The notes under the pieces were generated by a model that did no database searches, was not told the DNA's origin, and worked only from the letters and a program-made list of their open reading frames with translations. Positions 12,297 to 23,867 of a DNA stretch of 64,000 bases are shown one piece after another (within the stretch, counting starts at the first letter, position 1; every line of letters starts with the position of its first letter). The translations under genes were made by a program, and so were the position numbers. The stretch comes from Pseudevernia furfuracea (lineage: Eukaryota; Ascomycota; Lecanoromycetes; Lecanorales; Parmeliaceae): the NCBI GenBank assembly GCA_022315425.1, contig JAIUPT010000024.1:620001-684000 (forward strand), read 5' to 3'.

Positions 12297-14223
12297 GTGC
12301 CGAAGGTGAATGTGTTCGTCTTCAGAGCACAAAGAATGAAGCTGATTGGTCCGCTTACTCTACAGGAAGGGGTTCACGCCTGCTAATCTCGAGGCCAAGG
12401 TTTGCGCCGCCGACCGATTTCTCGGGGCTTATGAAGCAGTGCAAAAGGTGGAAAACACACGAGCAATATGGTTTTCATCATCGTTTTACTCTGCGTATAT
12501 GACGGCCTGAAAGAATGTCAAGCTTATCCGTCATGATTGTGGTCGCTGTGCTTTTCAGTACGCTTGATTCAAAATGCAGGAATTATAATATCTCCTAGGA
12601 CGGCCTCGATAGACGTGTAGCTAGTACAATCTATGCACATTTCTCTACAGTTCTGGACTCATGTTTCCAATATTAACTTGAGCCGCTCTTTATTGCTACA
12701 TCGAATGCCAGACGGTTTCACGCAGATCACGCAATTCGCGTTGGCACCGCTGCGATGTGCCACGCTATTCTCTCTATCCATCTAACTCCCCACGCCCTCC
12801 GTCTTACATCACGGCTCTTACACTAGTAGGTACGCATCAAGTCGCAAATATCTGGAACTCACAATATCAGCTGTTGCTATCACTCATCACACAAACAAGC
12901 AGGTTTTATTTAGATATGTTGTCTCCTGCATGTGAACCCAAAATCTTTAATTGGCCCCGGAATATTCCATTCCGCAGAGACAGCTTGCAGATCATCACCG
13001 CTTTGTCTGAGCTTAGCCTATGAGGATGGGTCTACGGCACCCCTCCCTTTTGTCTCGGTCCAATCCTAAGGCTTCGCTTGATGGTGGGACGGAAAATATA
13101 TCGTGTTATGTGCAGCTGTTCTTCACGCTACCGCCCGTGATTCTTCACGGGTTCTTTTCTCCCCGTCCGCGGAGACGGGAGGACGCACGAGGCTCAGTCA
13201 TTTCTTGGTCTCGCACGGACCGCGTGGGGTGATGTGCCGGTACGGAGTTGAGGATCATATGCAAAAGATATGCAACATGCCAAAAGTAATCAGGTTTAAG
13301 GGCCGTGAAGGAATTGGTTGCTAGACGATACTCAGTTGATCAACGATCCCTCCCTCTCTTGCATGACGCAGAGCACGAGCATCCTTTGCGGCATTTCTTT
13401 TTGGACTGTTTATTGGCTCCTAGGCTTCCACATCATAGATTAGCAAGACGCACGTGCTCTTCGTATTCCAAAATACACGGTCAGTAGTAAATGAAACTAG
13501 TCGAAGAAAAATGTTCTGTTGAAATGTCTTAGGTTAAGGAACGAACAAGCGGATAGCCGAACAGGGCTTTCAAATGCCAGCTGCAGCCTTCATTCGGATA
13601 AAATCGATAGCTTAACGGGTCACGGACGTCTTTCTCTCACATCTTCTTTTGGATGCTTCTACATTTGTTTCCACCACTCGGAGCGTAGGTTGATATATTT
13701 TAACATGACACTTCTAGAAGTCGTAGGTAGACCTTTCTTTCAACAGCGAGAGGATCTGATGATGCATGACTTCTATATCCAATGATATCCGCTCAGAGTG
13801 ATCAAGGAGGCGTGCAATTTTGGGAATGACTGATCGGCGGTAAAATAAGGAAGACCACGCATTTCCTTTGTCGATATCGAGGTCAGGCACATAGTTCTCG
13901 CTGCGACCAGCTCCTATCAAATATGTAATACTTAGTCTTCGCTGTTCGCTGTGGTGGCCGACCTATCGCTCACCATTGTTGTATCTTGAGAAAAAGTCTT
14001 TGGAAGATTGGCACTGAAACTTGTAGATGCCACTATATTCCCCGAGAAAGCCGTGCCTCAAGATGCAAGCAACAAGCAGCCGAGAGCTCCATTCCCTTGT
14101 GCTTGTGAACGCAGGAAATATTGACCAATTCGAGTAATTGCTGGAGGATATTGCCCTAAGTGGTGGAAATGAACGCTATCCTCTATTGAGACTAGACTAC
14201 AGATGCTTGGCACCTGAGGCATC
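12297..14223. other. Region without a recognisable gene
   Basis: About 1.9 kb with only short frames of up to 91 codons on either strand. None has a signal peptide, domain or splice chain that I can support. The last 200 bases probably contain the promoter of the HNH gene at 14224. Confidence 0.4.
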
Positions 14224-15749
14224 TTGAGTGGTCCTTCCAAGATCCGCTTCACCTCGTCGTCTCCAACAACGACAATGGCGATCAAACGGGCGCTCTCTTC
14301 AAGGCAAGGCTCTGAGGTCGCTGTCGCTGTCATGCTACCTCCTTCGATACCCAGTCTGCACTCTCATCCATCCGTCGCAGACTCACTGGGAAAACGAAAG
14401 CGAGGGCAAGAGTCCGCTGCGGGTTCAGTGGGAGCAGTGACATCGGCGTCATACGGCTTCGCGCCAAGTGTCAAAGAGAAGGTGGAACGGTTTAACGGGG
14501 GCTTTCAATGCTGGCATTGTAGTGCGCCCAAGTCGCACATTTGCCACGTCATTGGCAGGCGCGAGCGCGTGGTAAGAGTGAACGTTGCAGTCGGGGATAG
14601 AGCGCAGTGGCTGACAAATCGCAGCTCTTTCAAGAGCTACAGTCTCATGGTCGCCTTAGTATACAGCATCCAGACCAAGCCGATAACGCCATTCCTCTCT
14701 GCCCTCTTTGCCATGACGCCTTAGACGAGATCTCCAGTCCGGGCTGGGTCTTCATCCCTACAGATTTACAATACTTCCTGGACTTCGAACGGCGAGACTA
14801 CAAAAGGAGGAAGGAGATTCTTGATTCGACGGACGCTTACACCATTCGTGTCAGCCCATCTCCTAGTCAATACTTACAGCATCAACGCAAAGAGATGCAA
14901 GAGGATGCTTATGGGGGACTGTATGCTTGCTATGTGCTGAGGCATTACATGGGGCGAATGCCAAGATTGGCAGAATTACAGCCGGGTCTTAGCCCGTATA
15001 CAGAGCCAAAAGCATGGCATGGAGATCCTATGGCCGCGCTTTCAAAGGCGTTCAAGGCAGTGGGGATGACGCCCCTTGCTTTCCCTGCCGAAGTGCGCGA
15101 TAAGTTGATGCAGCTATCGATTTTGTATGGTACCAACGATCACATTCTCAAGGTTCGACCATGCCCGCAGTCAGCCATGGATTTGGAAGATGGTCCAGGT
15201 CCCGGCCCTTGCACCAGGACAAACGAGGAAGCTGAGCCCCAGACCAAGACTGCCAAGCGTCGGAGTGGAGCTTGTACGCGCCAGCGAACACCACGGTCAC
15301 CAAAACGGCGGCGAGGTGCATCAGATGGGCAGCAGGCTCACAGCACAACCCTCAAGCGCAAACGATCCTCAGAAGGAGCGCGCCAAGACTTCGATATGCC
15401 TCCAAGTAATCAACAAGATCGGAGGAAACGACTAATGCCAGAAGCCCACTGGAAATGGGGACCAGGAGCCACGAGCGAGATGGCTATGGAATTCTATGAC
15501 TCTGTCTACCACATACCCCAGAAAGAGATGGTCACAACCCTCGAGGTAAAGCACCCTAGTGACAAGGCTCCGCAGGAATCGCTGCTTCCGTCTCCCATGT
15601 CGTCTGAAAACAACGACGCAATCGGCCATTCTCGATTACCGAAACCACAGAAAACGAAAGCAGCTCACACACAAGCAGTAATCTCACCCTTTTTCGTTCA
15701 AACCCCCCTGATTCGAAAAGGACCACGATCAGTGCGTCAGTGTGGCTAG
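14224..15749 (+). CDS. Fungal HNH-nuclease-domain protein with basic C-terminal tail
   Basis: Two exons, 14224-14571 and 14625-15749, give 490 residues. The 53-base intron starts GTAAGAG and ends CGCAG, phase 0. Residues 91-160 match the HNH_2-type module common in Pezizomycotina: FQCWHC (C96, C99), HICHVIG (H105-H108), then DNAIPLCPLCHDALDE (N137, C142, C145, H146), followed by the usual WVFIPTDLQYFLDFE. A catalytic nuclease activity is plausible because the His, Asn and His positions are present, but substrate and role of this family are unknown. Residues about 210-290 are rich in Arg, Lys, Pro and Ser (KRRSGACTRQ, PKRRRG, LKRKRS) and could be nuclear localisation or DNA-binding. The start could also be the Met at 14275, which would shorten the unstructured N-terminus. 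Confidence 0.82.
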
Positions 15750-16595
15750 GTTGGTCAACGAGGACGAGCTTAGATAATACCAATTCTCAGTATTCCAGCA
15801 CAACAATTGTGGCTTGATGGGTGCAGCGCAAAGGGTGAGGTGAAGCTAGTGCAATGGTATGATTTTCCTTCCTTAGCAAGTATTCGACTTCCAGGGACAC
15901 AACTCTTCTGACGACGAGAAGCGTGCTGCCAGTTCCTCTCTATAGCATCCTATACTTATGCAACACCGTCCGGATCCATGGCTCTCAGACGAGAGCTTTA
16001 AAACGTCCGAGGTTTCCCCGGCCGAGTTTTGACGATCCTTTGATGTTTCAACACACTATATGCGACCATTGTTCGTTTCGCGGTTATACAAATTTGCAGA
16101 CATGTGACTATAAGCGTATAACTTTGAAATGGAAATCTGTGATTGGATAAATATATATGTTCTATCTCTGGGTGCTGCAATGCTCTGACCGCTGCCAGGA
16201 CCTCTCTAACCGAGTTTTTGTCTAGACCATCTCCTGTGCTTCACCCTTCGTGGGTAAAGCTTTCCCTTGACGCGTCGCCAACCTTCAATTTGCAGTTTAT
16301 CCACGCGAGTACAGAGTATACATGTTATCCATTGATCAAACGATTACCCGCGCGAAACATTCCAGTGCAAACACCAGCGACCCATGTATCCTTGCGCCTC
16401 AATGTTAGGGATCGCTTCAGTAGCGATATTAGATGCGCTATTTCTCACACCATCTCCTTCTCTTCTCTCTTTTCTTCCATCTGTCCTCTTGAGTCAGGAA
16501 TTTCAAGGAAGCCTTGTGGGAAAGGAAACTGAATTATTATCCTGCATTCGGCAACGCTCTTCGATATATTCCCTATCCAATCTTCCCATTGAACA
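15750..16595. other. Intergenic region
   Basis: No convincing gene. Short frames at 15923-16150 and 16143-16532 lack domains. The segment just before 16596 is pyrimidine-rich, as is common upstream of fungal start codons. Confidence 0.4.
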
Positions 16596-17720
16596 ATGCG
16601 TTCGAGCCATGGTCACATCCTGCTGCCCATACTCTTCTCTCTAACCTTCAGTGCCGTCCTCGCCCAACAAATCGCCGCACCCAACTATGACAAAGGCTGG
16701 TGCTACTACTGCTCCGATGACGACGCCCCACCCCTTTGCAACGCCCAATGTACTATTGCAGTCAACAGTCTCTGTGGCCAAGATCTCACCCAATCCCAAG
16801 TCGTCACCGAACAAAACTGTACCCTGCAGTACAAGCCCCCCGTGAACCCCCACTTCAACCAAAATGGCAACATACCTCCCAGCCCCACACCATATCAATG
16901 CAACATTACCTTTAACAATATTCTCGCCTCCTGCGGCCGCGACGCTGGCTCCCCAAACTCAGCCACTGTAAACGCATCATACTGCACCACATCCGGCGGT
17001 GGCGGCACCTACGGCTGGAACGACGATGGCTCCGTCATGACCGACGGACTAGGCCGGTACATCGTCTCGACCACCGGCACTGACCAGTGTGGCCAAGCCG
17101 AAGCCTCATGGAAACAAGCAACCTCGGTCATCCTATGGAACGACAGTTGGATTGGCCCCAACGACCAGGTCGTCCTCGACACCAACCCGCCTCCCCTCAC
17201 CGGCAGCGCCGCTGCTCTAGCCACTGACCTGCCAACACCAAACCCCGAATGCGAGACCGAAGTCTGCGACATCTATGATGGTCCATACTATGCAACCTCT
17301 CCCGTCGCACCCTGGGCCGAAGGTGGCAAGAACTCCCTCCGCCACCGCATCGTCTTTGAAGGCTGGTCAGAAGAAGGCCCCGAATCCCAGCGCCTGCCCA
17401 ACAGCATTGAAGACCGCTGCGGGGTATTGGGCGGCAATTACCAGGCATACAAGAACGGCACGCAGAATGTAGCGGACTTCGATCTCCCGAGTGATCTGTG
17501 CTGGTGCATTCCGGACGCCATTTTCGACGCGAGCGTTGGGATCCAGTTGCCGGACGACACCTTTTGTCCCGCGGGCACGACGTTGTCGCCAGGGCAGGAA
17601 GTCAACAGGATTGAGTTGAGGCGCATGATGGAAAGGGGGTTGAAGATGAGGGATCCGACGAGGCTGGTGAAGAGGGATTTGACGAACGAAGTGAAGCATC
17701 TGAAGGGGAGGCATTGGTAG
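16596..17720 (+). CDS. Secreted cysteine-rich protein of unknown function
   Basis: One exon, 374 residues. Residues 1-23 form a signal peptide (basic start, hydrophobic ILLPILFSLTFSAVLA, cleavage likely before QQ). The mature part has many cysteines, including CYYCSDDDAPPLCNAQC near residue 36, and several N-glycosylation sites (NCT, NIT, NAS, NDS, NGT). A Gly/Ser-rich turn (TTSGGGGTYGWNDDG) lies in the middle. The C-terminus is basic with KRD. No transmembrane segment or GPI signal is evident. Codon third positions are C-rich, as expected of a well-used fungal gene. I do not recognise a family; an extracellular or cell-wall protein is the safest reading. Confidence 0.8.
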   Translation: MRSSHGHILLPILFSLTFSAVLAQQIAAPNYDKGWCYYCSDDDAPPLCNAQCTIAVNSLCGQDLTQSQVVTEQNCTLQYKPPVNPHFNQNGNIPPSPTPYQCNITFNNILASCGRDAGSPNSATVNASYCTTSGGGGTYGWNDDGSVMTDGLGRYIVSTTGTDQCGQAEASWKQATSVILWNDSWIGPNDQVVLDTNPPPLTGSAAALATDLPTPNPECETEVCDIYDGPYYATSPVAPWAEGGKNSLRHRIVFEGWSEEGPESQRLPNSIEDRCGVLGGNYQAYKNGTQNVADFDLPSDLCWCIPDAIFDASVGIQLPDDTFCPAGTTLSPGQEVNRIELRRMMERGLKMRDPTRLVKRDLTNEVKHLKGRHW

Positions 17721-20172
17721 GAGGGTCATTGATTGGATGGCCAGTCAAGGGGTAGTGCAAATGGTGTGAGTGTGAGGAGGGGTTAGAGTGGACGAAGTGG
17801 AGTGTAAAGAGAGGTAGGAAATTCACATTCGAGTGGGAAGCGAATCTCGGGGAATTGGAGAAAGGGTTGTCGATATTCTCGATCTATCTATCTACTCGGG
17901 TACCGAGAACGTTTTTCTAAAGTCTACAGATTTTGAAGTACAAAAATTCGACGTTTTATCCCAGCGACCCCGTGTCAACACGTTTTAGAGGTCCAAAATC
18001 CAACTGCTTTGACAGGGACCTCTTTTTTTAATCAAGGCGCACGAGGCAAGGATCTCAACTGGTTGCATATATTCAGCACCCGGTGGCTGCCACTGTACCA
18101 CTGAGATTGCTAGAAGTTACTCGCAGGCCAAAAATATTTGGCCTAAATAGCCCCCCTTCAAACCCAAGTGCCAAAGGTGAGGACAAATCACAACCGCTTG
18201 TCGCTTCCGACTCAGACCAGAGAGCCAGGATGCTTGGAAGATAGGTACCGACTTTGTCTTTTCCAGCGCTCTTAGTACTCCCAATTGGAAAGAGCCCCTT
18301 CCCTCACATTCATACCCACACTTTCGACTTCCACACCCTCTTTTTTCACCACCCCCAAGTCCATCATGCGCTCCCTTTGCTTTTGTCGATGTCAAAACAG
18401 CAATGCTCCACTCCTTTGCCATCATTATCATCACCGCACACGTCTTGGCTGCACGCGCCAACAACAGTTTCATTACCTGCTTCCTCGCCACCTCCCGCCT
18501 CTCAACAACGTCTTCCATATCCAAACGTCCGGCCAACAACACTCCCCTTGGTGGACTAGACTCCGCAACTCCAATCTCGACCCGCCGGGCCTTCCTGGAA
18601 ACCATATCCGTCGGCCGTCAGGCCGTTACGTTGCAGCAGACGTAGGTCCTGCTGCAAACCGTCCTTTTTAACCCTCGCGCGGCAGATCCGTCGGGGAACG
18701 GGGCCGGCGAATGATACGGAGTCTGTTGTCAGTAGTGGTGCTGTTGAGGCGGAGTTCGTATCGGTGGCGGGAAGGGAGCCGAGTAGAGAGGTTGCGGCGA
18801 CGGCGGTTGCGACGTTGGCGATGGCGGAGTGAAAGGTTTGGCGCGAGGACTGAGGGGGGCGGCGGTGAGGGTGGCGGGTTTGGAGGTGTGGGTTGGTGAG
18901 GATGAGGGGAGGGTGGGGTAGGTGGGAGGAATGGACGGACGGACGGTGCGGCGTTGATGCCGAGTATCTTTGGTTCCGCGAGTTTGCGAACGAATGGTGG
19001 GTTAGGTGTGCTGATGGCAAGGGTTCTGCGATGAAACCTGGAGAGTGGAAGACGGGGTTACATCGCTCACGGTCCTGCCAACCAATCTTGTTTGCTTGAT
19101 AACATTGAGAGGGCAATCGCTGTTTCGGTAGTGAGGCATTCACAACGGGCGCGGCAAACTTCGGATTTTTTGCCAGTTTGCGATCAAAAGTCGTCAAGTA
19201 TCACTGACGTCTCATGAAGAAACGTCAAGCCATGGTATGGGACTGTGAGCAAGTAAAGTCGTCACTTGGTTTCAAACCATCTCATTCCGTCCTCCCGAAA
19301 GCCTGAGCCCTCGTGGTAAAGGCGAAATGCTAATTGAGACATCGAAGGCGTATTCGTCAACTGGTTCGGGTCCCGAGCCGGTGTTGATCTGTGCATGAGA
19401 CAAAGCCTCGTGACTTCCGAGTCTTTCAGTACCCAGGCTCAGGACGTGATTGAGACTTGGGTGGGCTCCTACAAGTAAAAAGGTATGCAGGCGGGTATAT
19501 TGGTACTGTGTTGTGGAAATGAATAACTGTCTTATGATTTATAGAGATGAACTCGGACGAAGAGCCACTCTCTGGTGTAAGGCGAGCATACACCATGCTT
19601 GCTGCTGACTGACGTCCTCACTTGCCATCCTCCCATGGTCTTCCATGCCACCATTGAGTTCACGAACCCGCATCCCCACTGTAGCGAAACGACAATGAAA
19701 CAAGTAAAACAACTGCCTGAAGAGGATCCGACACTCAAAGTAAAAGTGAGTGCAACTTGAGAAGAGCAACAGATGATCTGAAAGATGACAAGAAGGTAAT
19801 TGGCTAGGTCGGCTCCTTTGGTAGCTGACCAGACCATAGACAAACTGTAGCAAATAGTGACCTTGCGGAGAATGCTGAGTCTATCGCATCCTCTGGTCTC
19901 CACCACGTTGGGTCAAGAAGTCCTGCAGCGTCTTCTGATCAGTTAGCTATCTTTTACGATGTGTTCCTGCACGGGACGCAGTCATTGTCAGAGCAGAGTT
20001 GTCGAAAGCCTTTCCTGCATTTCACTTGAATGTTCTAGCTTCTTGAAGACCTTTTCACTCCTCTAAAGTTGCTCGATACCCGGGAGATCAAATTGTGCGC
20101 TTGGAAGATACGGCACGAATGAGCAAACAACAGAGGAGTAAATTGGCCAAATCTTTGGTACTGCACTTTCCC
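17721..20172. other. Region without a supported gene
   Basis: About 2.4 kb. Opposing frames cover 18254-18671 (plus) and 18556-19197 (minus). The minus frame contains a stretch that could be real coding (NVATAVAATSLLGSLPATDT), but it ends in low-complexity sequence and I could not build a gene. A T run lies at 18024-18030. The 19532-19906 frames show no domain. Confidence 0.35.
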
Positions 20173-21673
20173 TTACCCACGATTCATAGCTCCTTGCTTG
20201 CTAGCACCTTTGACGTTCTTGTTCTCCGATCTTCCTCTTCCGCGACGAGAGAAACCACCCTTACCCCTTCTTCCATGATAAGTCCCGTAGATCTCTCTCA
20301 GCAGATATTTGAGTAAACCTCCCGCATATGCTTCCTCTTTCGGAAACGTTCTTCCTGTCCTTTGAGTGTAGACTCTCAAGTCTTCCTCGGAGGGAAAGAC
20401 ATGCACTCGAGTACCCTGTCGTGTTGTATCGAGAAGATCACTCAGATTGACGTGCGTATTGATCATAGCCTATGATTCATCAGCGTCCATCATTCATGAA
20501 GAGATCCAGACCCGTATCAGCAAATCCTTGACCAAAGGCCAATGGGTGGTTTGAAAATAAAGCTTAGAATGACGCTAAGGCGTGCAAAAAAAGAAGGACT
20601 CTATGCTGTAGTGCCTACCAGTCTCCGTGCCTCTAGACCCTCAGGTATGTCCTGCATACCCACAAGCACGCACATCCTCCCCCACGCCTCCACGTCACGC
20701 TCATCGTGGCCAAAGGTCACATTGAATGCCTTCACCATTGCGACACGGAAAGATTCCCACGCTCTTTCGCGCTCCTCGTGATATGTTTCTCGAGAACGCC
20801 GTGGCCAGCCAAAGAAGGTGCATAAGCGTCTGAATTCGTCATGCGATGAAGCAAGCCGGTTGTATTCAAAGGGAGGATATAGCGCGAAGAAAGCCTGAAG
20901 GGGATCGCTGCCTTCCGTGATAATGCTCGTCCTGGCCGGAATGGCTCCACCGCGGGCAAAGAAAGGATCAAACGTAGCGATGCTGATGAAGATTTAGCCT
21001 GATCTCTTTCGCCTCTTTCCTTATCCGGAAAACTATGCAGCGACAGGATGAGTGGATAGGTCGTGGGGAGAACATACTCATTTGCCAGATGATTCACGTA
21101 CTGCCCACACCATCCACAGTCTTGGTTGCATACGATGTTGTTGGGGTTGCCATTGCTGTGTACATTGCGGGGGAAGGTTTCAATGAAACCTGGGACCAGG
21201 GTGTTATTATAACCTAGGGTATCGAATGCTGCAGGTGCAAGTGAACTATGAATGCCTTCCTCTGGAACTTTTGGTTGCTTTACTTTCTTGGATCTTTTCG
21301 CTTTCTTCGTTCCCGGCTTCACTACTTCCGTGGAGCGCGTAGATCCCATTGCCTTTTCCGAACCAAGAGAGGCAACAGGAGGGTTTGTCGACGCATGAAG
21401 CCCGTGAGAATCGGAAGGTATAGCAGTGGAAGCGGCTTTATCGCTTCGGACGTGGCCATTTTGCTGTGTGCCCTTGTCATGCTCGACTGCCAGTACGCCC
21501 CACGCGGAATCGGGCAGCGATCGAGAATTCGCATCCACCTTGCTCAGTGCTAGTTGGTGTTTTCTTCCCTGGGTATGAGCTGGGAAGTCTCTGAGCGACA
21601 TCGTACTGGAGCAAAGCGTGCAGGCACATTTTCTTCTAGTAAGGCTACTTTCTGGCTTGATCACAGGCTCCAT
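20173..21673 (-). CDS. Zinc-finger protein of unknown function (matrin/U1-like finger)
   Basis: Three exons on the minus strand: 21673-21078, 20982-20619, 20469-20173; 1257 nt, 418 residues. Introns are 95 bases (GTATGT..CAG) and 149 bases (GTAGGC..TAG). Near the N-terminus C18-x2-C21-x11-H33-x5-H39 looks like the RNA- or nucleic-acid-binding finger of the U1C/matrin type. A Lys-rich segment (KKAKRSKKVKQPK) follows. The middle has CNQDCGWC and then, after the first intron, a dense conserved-looking block (FDPFFARGG, FFALYPPFEYNRL, SHDEFRRLCTFFGWPRRS, AWESFRVAMVKAFNVTFG). The tail is Gly/Arg-rich (GRRGKGGFSRRGRGRS), as in RNA-binding proteins. The function is unknown; a nuclear role is inferred. 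Confidence 0.8.
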
Positions 21674-22589
21674 TACGGTCTGGAGTGCTGGAGAAAACAG
21701 AAAAGCTAGTCAGTAACATATTCTTAAAGTGCGGGTTTCGGGCAGGCTGAGAGATAAGAGTGTTCTGCAAAGTGATCGGTCTTTGCTTACTTACTCCTAG
21801 TGGAAGGCTGAGATCCAGAAACGAACGGGATTGGACGTATTCGCAAATGGTCGCTCATATCTCTTATGTATCGTTGTAGGCTGTTATACTTGAGATACCG
21901 CTAATGATAAGTCGGAAACTGGAGGGCTTTCTTCCCTTCAGTGTCCGAAGAGCAAATAATGAAAAGGTAGTAGTTCAGAAGACTATATGGTTCTCACTTT
22001 CGATTTTACCCCGCACGGAGATGCAGAATAAGGTGCATGAAGCTGCGTAGCCTAGTCTATTTTATTGGGTGGTCATTTTTACCTTCGGACTCTCGACGTA
22101 TCGCACTGGAGGCTCTGGCTGGCCAGTCTTCAAAAGGAGTACCTTTCCAAGCCGTGCAAAGGTGCTTTGTCCCGTTTTTGCGATGGTATGATATGATTAA
22201 AATCGCCGTTCTCTTCTGAAAGCCGACCTTCTTTTCGACCGTGACGGGGACTTCTCTTCAAAATTTCAGGCTTGCAGCAGCATTGGTGCGGATATGCATA
22301 GCTCGTATTTCGGGTGCAACCTCTGCTTTGCTATTGAGCGAGATTTTACGAGCTAGAAATGGGGGGTTTGGCGGAGAAGAGAGAGTAGGTTGTCAGGGAA
22401 AAGCAGATTTTCAAGTCACTCTGCACTTGATGCCACTGTAAGTGAGAATCTATAGATACAATTAGGGTCGCCGCATGATTCAACAATCGCTCCTTTGACT
22501 TTGCCTGTCAAGGTTCTGGTACAATTTGGTTCGCCAAAAGAATTCAATCTTGTTTTCTCTTCACGATAGCCATCCTTCCTTATTCCCTC
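21674..22589. other. Intergenic region between two minus-strand genes
   Basis: Holds the promoter side of the zinc-finger gene and the 3' side of the gene ending at 22590. Short frames at 22037-22441 have no recognisable product. Confidence 0.4.
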
Positions 22590-23867
22590 CTACGTAGTGC
22601 TTTCAGATAGGTATCCCGGCAAGTCCTCCCAATTCCCCAAGTGCATCGGATTTTGAAATTGCTGTCGAGCTGCGATTCGTGCTCCGCTCACTCCGCCATA
22701 AGTCAAGTATCTTGGAAAATTGATCCCTTTTGCATCAGCAAACATCTCGTTGATCGCTGTGAGGAGAGCAGTCCGCCCTCGTGAGCTTGCTTCTCCGTCT
22801 ATAATAATGTACTTAACATCGCGAACAGCGTGTTTAAAATGTAGAGACAGTTCCTCTGCTGGATTTGAGTCGTCAGTTGGCTTCATGAGAAGTATGAATT
22901 TTGTGAGAGCTTCTTGGATGGGTTTCAGGTCGACGGGAGGGTGTTGGTCGTTTGAAGATTCCGTATAGAGATCATTGCCGGAGGCGGTATCGTCATCGGT
23001 GAAGTAGGTGCTGATAGAGGGTTCGGGGGTAAGTTCGTTAAGACTTTCGTAAATAGTGTTGTTGTGTAGAGGGTTGTCATTGGGAGGTTCCTCGTTGGGA
23101 AATTGGTCGCTGCTAGGCTCTTCATGGGAAAGATTGCCGCCAAAATAAGTCTTGTTGAGAGTCGCGCTGCCCCCATTCGACGCTTCGATCTCGTCTTCTC
23201 CAAGGTGACGCAGACAGACCTGTCTTTCCATAACACAACCGGTCCCGCACATTTTGACAAGCATCAAATGAAGATACGACTCGTGATAATGAATCAACAG
23301 CGTGAGATAATTGCCGGGCGCGTCTTTATGCATCTCAGAGGCTAATTGTACCGCTCGCGCAAGTGTGATCATCATGTATGAGCCATCTAGGGGGTGTCCA
23401 GCCTTTCTGGCGGCCTTAGCCACAACCGTGCGGGCAGAGGCGTCCCAGTGGTCTGGAAGAGTAATCGCCATCACTTTGAAATCGAGCTTCGGATCCTCGT
23501 CCAAGGACCATACTGCCATCTTCCACGCGTTCTCGATGTGGATTGCGAAGACTAGCACGAGCTCCGAAGCTCGCTCCTCGGTTGATACCAAAGGTTCAAC
23601 TGATGGAGAGAAGTCTTTGGAATCGACGTGGCTCTGCACCTTCTTGTTCAAAGCCTCTTCGAAGAAATTCCTGTACACTTGGTCGGGAAGTACGCCAGTG
23701 AAATATGTATGGCTACATAACTCCTCGTGGTCCGTGGAGAACGAGACGGAAATCCAGTTCGGATTGAATTCGAGGCCAACGGGAATCACAATGGCATCCT
23801 CGTCAAGTCGCTCGGAATATTCCCGCGGGGTTACACCGTCGAGAGCTGCTAATGTGCCTGTAGACAT
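22590..23867 (-). CDS. Divergent Hsp70/actin-fold-like ATPase-domain protein, probably inactive
   Basis: One exon, 425 residues. Two segments resemble fungal Hsp70-like proteins. One is 'ALPDHWDASARTVVAKAARKAG'-like (here ITLPDHWDASARTVV and what follows), matching the Hsp70 helix after VPA-W. The other is YIIIDGEASSRGRTALLTAI, at the place of the second phosphate/adenosine region near the C-terminal side of the fold. The start (IVIPVGLEFNPNWISVSF) takes the place of the usual GIDFG-T phosphate-1 loop but lacks the Gly and Thr pattern. The middle carries an acidic, Asn-rich low-complexity insert (about residues 255-335). Such fungal proteins are abundant and mostly uncharacterised. Binding of ATP is doubtful here; the assignment is by pattern only. 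Confidence 0.6.
   Translation of the reverse strand: MSTGTLAALDGVTPREYSERLDEDAIVIPVGLEFNPNWISVSFSTDHEELCSHTYFTGVLPDQVYRNFFEEALNKKVQSHVDSKDFSPSVEPLVSTEERASELVLVFAIHIENAWKMAVWSLDEDPKLDFKVMAITLPDHWDASARTVVAKAARKAGHPLDGSYMMITLARAVQLASEMHKDAPGNYLTLLIHYHESYLHLMLVKMCGTGCVMERQVCLRHLGEDEIEASNGGSATLNKTYFGGNLSHEEPSSDQFPNEEPPNDNPLHNNTIYESLNELTPEPSISTYFTDDDTASGNDLYTESSNDQHPPVDLKPIQEALTKFILLMKPTDDSNPAEELSLHFKHAVRDVKYIIIDGEASSRGRTALLTAINEMFADAKGINFPRYLTYGGVSGARIAARQQFQNPMHLGNWEDLPGYLSESTT

Noticed and set aside
18556..19197. Minus-strand frame of 213 codons
   Set aside because: Composition is low-complexity at both ends, an opposing frame overlaps it, and no intron chain or domain supports it.
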